A stretch of 7,514 nucleotides of DNA from contig DEVX01000083.1 of the NCBI GenBank assembly GCA_002363515.1, positions 1 to 7,514 on the forward strand, read 5' to 3'. Positions 1 through 5,529 of this stretch are shown piece by piece. The notes beneath the pieces are model-generated. The model saw nothing but the letters and a program-made list of their open reading frames with translations. It was not told the DNA's origin and searched no databases. Numbering within the stretch: the stretch's first letter is position 1; every line of letters starts with the position of its first letter. Source of the DNA: Candidatus Saccharibacteria bacterium UBA3225 (GTDB lineage: Bacteria > Patescibacteriota > Saccharimonadia > Saccharimonadales > Saccharimonadaceae). The position numbers were made by a program, and so were the translations under genes.

Positions 1-2
1 GT

Positions 3-248
3 GTGGACCTCCTCCCGGAAGGAACTAAAGATCTCGCTTTAGACGCTTTACTCGTAATTGATGGTGATAAAACCACTGTTGGTGATCCTATCGTAAAGGG
101 AGTAAAGGTAAAGGCGAAGGTCGTAGAAGCAAAGGTAGCTGGCGATAAGATTCGCGTTATTCGTTACCACTCCAAGAAACGTGTTCATACTGAGACTGGC
201 CATCGCCAGAAATACTCAGAAATCGAAATCGAGAGTATTGGCAAATAA
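3..248 (+). CDS. rplU: 50S ribosomal protein L21, C-terminal part (5' end outside window)
   Basis: L21 is a 23S rRNA-binding protein of the large ribosomal subunit. The visible 81 residues open with codons in frame with the window edge, so the GTG at position 3 is an internal Val and not a start; roughly 20 N-terminal residues are missing compared with the usual length of about 100. The family hallmarks are visible: the GDPIVKGVKVKAKV strand region, the basic VIRYHSKKR segment that contacts rRNA, and the C-terminal signature GHRQKYSEIEIESI. The gene ends in TAA and is followed at once by an intrinsic terminator. The usual partner rpmA (L27) does not follow on the same transcript, so it lies upstream or elsewhere. 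Identification is by motif and is secure. Confidence 0.95.
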   Translation: MDLLPEGTKDLALDALLVIDGDKTTVGDPIVKGVKVKAKVVEAKVAGDKIRVIRYHSKKRVHTETGHRQKYSEIEIESIGK

Positions 249-254
249 ATCAAG

Positions 255-288
255 AAAAATTCACTCCGTTAACAGGGGTGAATTTTTT
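255..288 (+). terminator. Intrinsic terminator of rplU
   Basis: A 13-bp inverted repeat (255-267 with 275-287, one G-U pair at 265/277) surrounds a 7-nt loop and runs straight into a T-run at 283-288, with a second T-run at 292-298. The stem has a GC-rich top (CACTCC against GGGGTG) and an A/T base, the classic Rho-independent form. It begins 7 nt after the rplU stop codon and insulates the ribosomal transcript from the surface-protein operon. Confidence 0.93.
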
Positions 289-296
289 ATGTTTTT

Positions 297-326
297 TTGA
301 ATGCTTTTGCTTATTTGTGATATTAT
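297..326 (+). promoter_or_regulatory. Probable extended -10 promoter of the surface-protein operon
   Basis: A TGATATTAT element (318-326) matches an extended -10 box (TGn plus TATTAT). An 18-nt spacer upstream lies TTGAAT (297-302), a fair -35. The start of transcription would fall near 333, giving a leader of about 43 nt. It is the only promoter-like sequence between the terminator and the first gene. The exact -35 is uncertain because it overlaps the terminator's trailing T-run. Confidence 0.6.
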
Positions 327-344
327 ATAAACATAACAATAATA

Positions 345-372
345 TCCTCGAAGTGAGGACATAAGTGGAGGA
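345..372 (+). promoter_or_regulatory. Leader hairpin and ribosome-binding site of the first surface gene
   Basis: TCCTC (345-349) can pair with GAGGA at 355-359 across a 5-nt loop. The same GAGGA recurs at 368-372 and forms the core of the Shine-Dalgarno sequence (GGAGG, 367-371), 4 nt before the ATG at 376. TCCTC can therefore pair with either copy but not both. The SD assignment is firm; a regulatory role for the alternative pairing is only a suggestion, because the stems are 5 bp. Confidence 0.5.
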
Positions 373-375
373 AAA

Positions 376-942
376 ATGAGCAAAAAGAAAAAGACGATGC
401 TTGTCGCAGCGATTGTATTGGGTATTGCTGTGCTAGGTTTGGCTGCAGGTGTATATGCGAAGTATATATCGTCAGTTCAAAAGACTGGCACTGCGCAAGT
501 TGCAAAGTGGGCGTTTACGGAAAAAAATACTTCTGGGAGCGTAGAGTGTAAATTGGACGAAACATATGATCCCAACACGTTGTCTGCAGGGAAAATAGCA
601 CCAGGTACATCCGGTTATTGCCCAATAGTAGTATCTAATGAGGCGACTGAAGTTGGAATTACCTATACGATTAAGCCAAGTACAGAAATTACTAATCAAC
701 CTACGAACCTTAAGTTCTATAAAGATGCTAATCATACGGAAGAGCTAACAAGTGCATCGGCACTTTCGGGTACATTGAAGCCTGGCAAAGTTACTAATGA
801 TGAAGCCTACGTTTATTGGGCTTGGGCTTATCAAGATGGTACTGAAGAGTATGATTCGGCCGATACTACTAATGGCGTAAGCGCAGCTACTATGACTATG
901 AAGTTTGATGTAACTGGTACCCAGCTTGAGCCGACTATCTAA
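376..942 (+). CDS. Secreted TasA/camelysin-like (SipW-dependent-type) protein, probable major surface subunit
   Basis: A 188-residue exported protein. It has a basic N-terminus (SKKKK), a hydrophobic segment at about 8-27 and a likely signal-peptidase site after VYA28, followed by KYISS. The mature part resembles the beta-sandwich of TasA/camelysin-type proteins: AQVAKWAF (40-47), KIAPGTSGYCPIVVSN (73-88) followed by a Y-x-I strand (97-99), and a late W-A-W-A-Y-Q-D-G signature (148-155). Characterised members of this family are cleaved by the signal peptidase SipW and build fibres or act as surface proteases; which applies here is unknown. Cys58 and Cys82 could form a disulfide, and the third gene has a matching pair. 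There is no sortase motif or C-terminal membrane anchor. It is first in the operon, has a strong SD, and is followed by a hairpin that may raise its share of the transcript, as expected for a major subunit. Family call is moderate; function is inference. Confidence 0.7.
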   Translation: MSKKKKTMLVAAIVLGIAVLGLAAGVYAKYISSVQKTGTAQVAKWAFTEKNTSGSVECKLDETYDPNTLSAGKIAPGTSGYCPIVVSNEATEVGITYTIKPSTEITNQPTNLKFYKDANHTEELTSASALSGTLKPGKVTNDEAYVYWAWAYQDGTEEYDSADTTNGVSAATMTMKFDVTGTQLEPTI

Positions 943-957
943 AAAGAACAAATAATT

Positions 958-978
958 CGTGGAGGTTTAGCCTCCACG
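958..978 (+). promoter_or_regulatory. Perfect intergenic hairpin between first and second surface genes
   Basis: CGTGGAGG (958-965) and CCTCCACG (971-978) form a perfect 8-bp stem with a TTTAG loop, 15 nt after the stop of the first gene. No T-run follows, so it is not a standard terminator. Plausible roles are protection of the upstream mRNA 3' end or partial attenuation. Its right arm plus one loop base (970-978) can also pair with CGTGGGGGC at 1005-1013 (9 bp, one G-U), so two mutually exclusive hairpins are possible. Confidence 0.7.
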
Positions 979-1030
979 TGGCCAATGAATAAATTAATTG
1001 TCCGCGTGGGGGCTAAGAAGTAGATACACA

Positions 1031-1801
1031 ATGAAGAAGGAAGAACGAAAAAATAGTAATAAAGTACTATGCGCCATCGTAGCCTTGTTGTTGGTGGCGA
1101 TTGCTGTTTTGTTTTGGCTTCTTTTGAGACCGCAACCAGAACCAACTAAAATTCCGACTGGGAACATTGACGTGTTTGATATTAGAATCGGATGTCTTTG
1201 TAAGGGCAAGAATAAAGATGGCAAGTCCGATGATGGCGGTGATGATGAGTGTGGCAATGATGCGGACGGTTTTTACCCGAACGTATCGCCTGGCGCAAGT
1301 AGTCAAAAGAAAGATACGGAAAAGAAAATTAACGGCAATACTGATACAGACGTAGATGATGCTGGGATCGTTTATGTAGATGACGATAATGGCTGGTATG
1401 TGTATCAGAAGAATTTGGAAATATTCAACAATGCTGCTTTTGAATATACGAATAAGATTGCGCCTGGCGTATCGAATTCGTACGATTTTAAGGTTCACAA
1501 TGAGACTAGCAATACAATTCGTTATAATATCGAGTTTGCTGAAGAATCTGAGTATGCGATTAATATGAAATATCGCCTAAAGAGAGCTGGGGCCTATGTG
1601 GTCGGTAGTGAGACGGAATGGGTAAACGCGAGTCAGCTTTTGACGGCGATGAAGCAGTTGGCTAACGATGGTGTGGACGCATATACCTTGGATTGGATGT
1701 GGCCGTATGAGGACGGGAAAGATGATCAAGATACGGAAGCTGGAAAGAATATGGAGTCAGAATATTATTTAGGCATAAAGGTAAACTTTGAGGAAGTGTA
1801 G
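1031..1801 (+). CDS. Membrane-anchored TasA/camelysin-like protein with Asp-rich linker
   Basis: A 256-residue protein starting at the ATG that precedes the basic MKKEERK. An in-frame TTG at 998 would add 11 residues ahead of the charged start and has no SD; the ATG also has only a weak AAGAAG upstream, so the start is likely but not certain. One long hydrophobic segment (11-33) without an obvious cleavage site suggests an uncleaved signal anchor. It is followed by PTGNIDVFDI (42-51) and an acidic low-complexity stretch (about 58-120) rich in Asp, Gly, Asn and Lys, with DxDxD-like runs that could bind Ca2+. The C-terminal part repeats the fold signature of the first gene: NKIAPGVSNSYDFKVHNE (141-158) with IRYNI, and DWMWPYEDG (221-229). 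Cys55, Cys57 and Cys74 lie in the linker, not in the core. It probably tethers or starts a surface structure (inference). It is coupled to the next gene with a 1-nt gap. Confidence 0.65.
   Translation: MKKEERKNSNKVLCAIVALLLVAIAVLFWLLLRPQPEPTKIPTGNIDVFDIRIGCLCKGKNKDGKSDDGGDDECGNDADGFYPNVSPGASSQKKDTEKKINGNTDTDVDDAGIVYVDDDNGWYVYQKNLEIFNNAAFEYTNKIAPGVSNSYDFKVHNETSNTIRYNIEFAEESEYAINMKYRLKRAGAYVVGSETEWVNASQLLTAMKQLANDGVDAYTLDWMWPYEDGKDDQDTEAGKNMESEYYLGIKVNFEEV
1790..1794 (+). promoter_or_regulatory. Ribosome-binding site fixing the start of the third surface gene
   Basis: GAGGA sits 8 nt before the ATG at 1803, inside the last codons of the second gene. This favours that ATG over the in-frame TTG at 1788, which has no SD of its own and would overlap the upstream coding end. 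Confidence 0.75.
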
Positions 1802-1802
1802 G

Positions 1803-2294
1803 ATGACGCAAAAGAAACATATGCGAATATGGCAAATCGTCTTGCTGGGTGCGATGGCGGCTTGTGCTTCGTTTGTTACAAGTGTTTGCGTTGCAAAGAT
1901 GGTTGGCAGCCAGGTAGAACTAGAGGCAGAAGCAAGGCAGATAGCGAAATGGGCTGTAGCAATAACTGGCTGTTCTGACAGTGGAGTCGATTTAGTGGCG
2001 GGCGGCGACATAAAGAACTGTTCTTTGGATGTGGCAAATAACTCAGAGGTGGTAAGTAGCTATGTGATTGAGGTGTCGAATATTCCAAACGGCGTGAAGG
2101 TTGGCTTGGGTGCTAGCGGCACTTTATTAACGCCACAGAATGGCGTAGTTAGATTTACGGATACCGGCGGAGCGTTAGCTATGAATGATGATAGGGAGCA
2201 TGTTTTGCGTTTTGGCGCAGATTTGGCGACCAATGTAATTAATGAGAATGAGATAACTGTAGGCGTATTGTTTGCGCAGGAGGAGCCACGATGA
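1803..2294 (+). CDS. Small secreted TasA/camelysin-like protein (divergent third paralogue)
   Basis: A 163-residue exported protein with a basic start (MTQKKHMR), a hydrophobic segment at about 9-30 and a possible cleavage near CVA31. Motifs in the mature part align with the first surface gene: RQIAKWAV (45-52) against QVAKWAF, a Cys57/Cys73 pair placed like Cys58/Cys82, and NCSLDVANNSEVVSSYVIEV (72-91) against the CPIVVSNEA...YTI strand. The chain closes with a regular beta strand (EITVGVLFAQ). The W-x-W-x-Y signature of the other two is absent and the protein is shorter, so it may be a minor subunit or chaperone-like partner. A MAAC tetrad in the signal segment is not a convincing lipobox. 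Its stop overlaps the next gene's ATG (ATGA), indicating translational coupling. Family assignment rests on weak similarity; function unknown. Confidence 0.6.
   Translation: MTQKKHMRIWQIVLLGAMAACASFVTSVCVAKMVGSQVELEAEARQIAKWAVAITGCSDSGVDLVAGGDIKNCSLDVANNSEVVSSYVIEVSNIPNGVKVGLGASGTLLTPQNGVVRFTDTGGALAMNDDREHVLRFGADLATNVINENEITVGVLFAQEEPR
2279..2284 (+). promoter_or_regulatory. Ribosome-binding site of the large adhesin-like gene
   Basis: GGAGGA lies within the end of the third gene, 6 nt before ATG 2291 and 9 nt before the second ATG at 2294. Either could be used: the first overlaps the upstream stop by 4 nt, the second by 1 nt. The difference is a single residue. Confidence 0.75.
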
Positions 2295-4261
2295 TGCGAA
2301 AGTGCATGAGAGTGCTTGCGATTATTGCAATATCGGGTTTGCTATTGAGCGTCTATGCAATTAATACACGGGCAAAGTATGTATCTAGAGCCGAAAGTAC
2401 AGTACAACTTAGCGTCGTAAAACCGCATTATACGGTTGCCTTTAATGCTAATGGTGGTACTGGTACGATGGATAATCAGGATTTTATTTATGACACGGCG
2501 CAAGCCTTGAATGCGAATAGTTTTACCCGAAGCGATTATCATTTTGTGGCCTGGAATACGGAGGCGGACGGCAGTGGTGATTCTTATGACAATGGAGAAG
2601 AGGTGCTGAATCTATCGGAAACTGGCACGGGAATAATAACTTTGTATGCACAATGGGAAGAAAATGAGATGCATACGGTGTTTGAGATTAATGGTGAATG
2701 CGTTTTTCATGGTTATGATATACAACAGGGGACAGGGGAAGGCTATATTACAGGAAATAGTTGCGAAGTTGGTGGCGTAAATTATGCAGATGGCACACAT
2801 AAGTTTATAGATACTGGGGTGGAGTTATATAGCGAAAGTAATTATGAGAAAGATTATGAGGTTGGATTTACGATTCTTGCTTACGACCCAAATCACCAGT
2901 ATAAAGAGCCAGGCGATAATGCTAGCCAGGCGTCTTTTATGAATACAAAGTTAGAGGACGAAAGTAAACATTTTCCAGGCTTAGTAGTCCGTAGAAATAA
3001 CAACAAGATTGAGATTACCCAAACGATTAATAATGTTAGGCCGGCTCCAGGTCAAAACCTTGCTTCGGCGACAACTAAAGTGACGGTGGCCAGGGTAGAC
3101 GGAGTTGTATACTATGCCTTTAATGATGATCCATTTACGAGGTTGCAAGATATAAATGGAACGTCTGATTATTTCGATACGACCGTATGGTTCGGTTCGT
3201 CGGTTAGAGCAGACGGCATAACTCCAATGAGATATATTGATGCGGAGCTGACGAATATGTATGTAAAGATAGGCGAAAGGGGCACTAACAAACATATCAT
3301 TTCGTTTGATGCGGGCGGAGTTACCAATAATCCAGCGGACATTACGGTGATTGGCTCGCGAAAAGCGGGCAGCGCATTGCCGGCTTTAAATACTCAAGGC
3401 GATCATTTCTTCGGGGGTTGGTTCACGGAGCCGAATGGGGGTGGTGTTGAGGTTACTCCGGATACTGTAATTGAGAGCGATATGACACTCTATGCTTTTT
3501 GGCGAGATAGTGACTATGTTTGTAATGTTGTCGGTGGGTCTGGATATAATACACTTCAAGGATGTATTGATGCGGCTGGGGCGTCCGATATAATAACGCT
3601 GATAAGTGATGTAAATGAGCATATAACTATCAATAGTGGAAAAGTTATTACGATTGATCTTGGCGGTTATACGTTAGGGGATAATAATGTCGGCGCGGCG
3701 GTAGTTAAGAACAAGGGTGATTTGAGGTTGGTTAACGGTACGATTACTTCTTCGGTAGACTTTAGCGTTATCGATAACGATCCGGGCGCTAAGTTGTCGG
3801 TTGGGCAGGACTTAAGAATAATTGCAACTGGCACAAAACAGGCGATTTATAACGATGCTGCCGAGCTTCATATAACTGATAATGCGTATTTGAGTTCAGC
3901 TTCAACTATACGTCCCGCACTAGAGAATCATAGTAACGGTGGCAAAATATATGTTGAAGGTGGTACGATTATCTCTACCTATCAGCAAGGAATATATAAT
4001 AAAGCTGGAACGTTAACGATTGGCGTGGGGGATGGAACAATTAATGCCAATTCGCCAGTTATTCAAGGCGCGACTTACGGAATCACTACTGGCAATAATA
4101 ATATCTCCATGTATGACGGCATTCTGAGGGGCAAAACAGGGGCAATTGATAATTCTGGAAGAATTATCGCTACTGAGAGTGGAGCTACGGCGGTTGGTAT
4201 AAATCCAGTAGTGACAGAGATTATTGATGGCGTTACATACAAGGTGCTCTATTACGAATAA
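2291..4261 (+). CDS. Modular surface protein: InlB B-repeats, ConA/LamG-like domain and beta-helix
   Basis: A 656-residue exported protein without a recognisable enzyme motif. Order of parts: hydrophobic export segment (about 7-24) followed by TRAKYVSR, which echoes the AKYISS of the first gene; InlB B-repeat / Listeria-Bacteroides repeat (46-123: FNANGGTGTM, FVAWNTEADGSG, TLYAQW); a region of about 200 residues (127-329) rich in beta strands that resembles a concanavalin A/laminin-G-like domain (FIDTGVELYSE, KVTVARVDGVVYYAFND, Y-I-D-A-E-L-T-N-M-Y-V at the end); a second InlB-type repeat (335-405: ISFDAGG, FFGGWFTEPNGGG, TLYAFW); then a right-handed parallel beta-helix (about 409-645) introduced by TLQGCIDAAG and ITIDLGGYTL, with about eight coils. 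No LPxTG, C-terminal TM or SLH domain is visible, so attachment must be non-covalent, through a partner, or by an uncleaved N-terminus. Last gene of the operon; no clear terminator follows. Role as adhesin or tip protein is inference. Confidence 0.8.
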   Translation: MMRKCMRVLAIIAISGLLLSVYAINTRAKYVSRAESTVQLSVVKPHYTVAFNANGGTGTMDNQDFIYDTAQALNANSFTRSDYHFVAWNTEADGSGDSYDNGEEVLNLSETGTGIITLYAQWEENEMHTVFEINGECVFHGYDIQQGTGEGYITGNSCEVGGVNYADGTHKFIDTGVELYSESNYEKDYEVGFTILAYDPNHQYKEPGDNASQASFMNTKLEDESKHFPGLVVRRNNNKIEITQTINNVRPAPGQNLASATTKVTVARVDGVVYYAFNDDPFTRLQDINGTSDYFDTTVWFGSSVRADGITPMRYIDAELTNMYVKIGERGTNKHIISFDAGGVTNNPADITVIGSRKAGSALPALNTQGDHFFGGWFTEPNGGGVEVTPDTVIESDMTLYAFWRDSDYVCNVVGGSGYNTLQGCIDAAGASDIITLISDVNEHITINSGKVITIDLGGYTLGDNNVGAAVVKNKGDLRLVNGTITSSVDFSVIDNDPGAKLSVGQDLRIIATGTKQAIYNDAAELHITDNAYLSSASTIRPALENHSNGGKIYVEGGTIISTYQQGIYNKAGTLTIGVGDGTINANSPVIQGATYGITTGNNNISMYDGILRGKTGAIDNSGRIIATESGATAVGINPVVTEIIDGVTYKVLYYE

Positions 4262-4301
4262 TAATGATTTGGGTGCCCGTAAAGCGCTAATGGTGTGCTA
4301 T

Positions 4302-4314
4302 TATAATTGTTAGT
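4302..4314 (+). promoter_or_regulatory. TATAAT box 7 nt before the rseP start (candidate leaderless promoter)
   Basis: A perfect TATAAT (4302-4307) ends exactly 7 nt before ATG 4315. Transcription would begin at or next to the start codon, and no SD is visible upstream. The -35 region (about 4279-4284) is poor. The same geometry recurs before mutM. Confidence 0.55.
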
Positions 4315-5529
4315 ATGAGTGTGGTAATTGGAATAATAATCGGTATATTTATGTTAATGTTCCTCGTGACAGCGCACGAGTTTGGACATTTTATCGCGGC
4401 AAGGCGTAACGGAGTTGAAGTTGAAGAGTTTGGCATTTGTTTCCCACCGCGCGCAATTGCTTGGCGAAAGGTTGGCGGCAAATGGCGCCGTCTCAAAAAG
4501 AGCGAATGGAGCAACCCGCCTGGAAAAGGTACGATAATATCGTTAAACTTGTTGCCGATTGGTGGTTTTTGCCAAATGAAGGGCGAGAGTGATGCAGATA
4601 CCGAAAAGGGTAGTTTTGGCGCGGCGAACTTTTGGGGAAAAACTAAAATTCTATTTGCTGGCGTTACGATGAACTGGGCGGTAGCATTTGTGCTGCTCAC
4701 GGTTTTAGCATGGATTGGCATGCCGCATTTCTTGGATGGGCAGTTTATGGTTGAAGGCGATACTAAAATAATTGTAGATGAGCCGGTAAAAATTGGCGAA
4801 GTGATTAAAGATAGCCCAGCGGAAAAGGCGGGGCTACTCAGTGGGGACGTAGTGAAGCTGATGCGCGCAATCGATGACGGATCGGAATCCGTAGAAATTG
4901 TTACGACTGAGGATTTGCTGGCGTTTAACAAGAGCCACGCTGGCGGTTTTGTATATATGAATTATGAGCGTGACGGTCATGAGATGTTGGCGGAAATAAA
5001 GCTAAATGATAGCAATGCGGATTATTTGCTTGGTGCGGGTATTTCGGGTAGCGTCAGATATATGAGCTCTTGGAGCGCGCCGATTGTCGGTTTGGGGACC
5101 ACGGCGCAAATAACTGGGGAAACATTCAAAGGCGTAGGAATGTTACTATACAATTTAGTTAGTGGTGTAGTACAACAGATTAATCCAAATGCGGAAGTGC
5201 GCGAGAGTGGCGCTAAGGCAATTAAAAGCGCGGGCGATTCGGTAAGTGGGCCGGTAGGCATAATTGGCGTATTGTTTCCAGCTTTTGCGGCGAGTGGCCT
5301 AAATAACTTGATGTTCTTGGTGGCCTTAATATCAATTTCGTTGGCATGTATGAATGTTTTGCCAATTCCAGCTCTAGATGGCGGAAGATGGTTATTGATT
5401 GCAATTTATCGTTTGCGAAAGAAGAAATTGACTAAGGCGAAAGAAGAGAAGATTGTTGGACGAGCTTTTATGGTAATCCTGATTTTAGCGGCTATCGTAA
5501 CAGTAATTGATATTATAAGGTTATTCTAA
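4315..5529 (+). CDS. rseP: RseP-type site-2 zinc metalloprotease (M50)
   Basis: A 404-residue intramembrane metalloprotease that cuts transmembrane helices of substrates such as anti-sigma factors and leftover signal peptides. The zinc site HEFGH (21-25, catalytic Glu22) lies in the first membrane segment, and the third zinc ligand Asp355 lies in NVLPIPALDGG (347-357), the family's second signature. Other conserved parts: LLPIGGFCQMKGE (79-91), FAGVTMNW (114-121) opening TM2, and SGPVGI (311-316). A single PDZ domain fits about 156-232 (KIGEVIKDSPAEKAGLLSGDVV), against two in the 450-residue E. coli protein. Four membrane segments at about 3-25, 112-135, 328-349 and 384-402. The start puts the HExxH motif at the usual distance from the N-terminus. 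Overlaps the next gene by 1 nt (TAATG). Family secure; physiological substrate unknown. Confidence 0.93.
   Translation: MSVVIGIIIGIFMLMFLVTAHEFGHFIAARRNGVEVEEFGICFPPRAIAWRKVGGKWRRLKKSEWSNPPGKGTIISLNLLPIGGFCQMKGESDADTEKGSFGAANFWGKTKILFAGVTMNWAVAFVLLTVLAWIGMPHFLDGQFMVEGDTKIIVDEPVKIGEVIKDSPAEKAGLLSGDVVKLMRAIDDGSESVEIVTTEDLLAFNKSHAGGFVYMNYERDGHEMLAEIKLNDSNADYLLGAGISGSVRYMSSWSAPIVGLGTTAQITGETFKGVGMLLYNLVSGVVQQINPNAEVRESGAKAIKSAGDSVSGPVGIIGVLFPAFAASGLNNLMFLVALISISLACMNVLPIPALDGGRWLLIAIYRLRKKKLTKAKEEKIVGRAFMVILILAAIVTVIDIIRLF

Noticed and set aside
998..1030. TTG start for the second surface gene, adding 11 residues
   Set aside because: No ribosome-binding site and it would precede the basic N-terminus; ATG 1031 gives a normal signal-anchor protein.
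1067..1498. Minus-strand reading frame of 143 codons opposite the second surface gene
   Set aside because: It is antisense to a well-supported gene and has no SD or domain signature.
1788..1802. TTG start for the third surface gene
   Set aside because: It overlaps the end of the upstream gene and lacks its own SD; GAGGA is correctly spaced for ATG 1803.
1854..1865. Possible lipobox (MAAC) in the third surface protein
   Set aside because: The residue at -3 is Met and a long hydrophobic stretch continues after the Cys, unlike a lipoprotein signal.
4283..4299. Small inverted repeat AGCGC/GTGCT after the large surface gene as a terminator
   Set aside because: Only 5 bp with a G-U pair and no T-run; it may contribute nothing.
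4287..4931. Minus-strand reading frame of 214 codons opposite rseP
   Set aside because: It lies antisense to the conserved HExxH and PDZ coding region, has low-complexity Ser/Thr/Pro/Ile content and no recognisable motif.
5508..5516. TGATATTAT, identical to the operon's extended -10, just before the CPBP gene
   Set aside because: It encodes the Ile-Asp-Ile-Ile end of RseP, and the CPBP gene has a usable SD and overlaps rseP, so a promoter is not needed; chance is likely.
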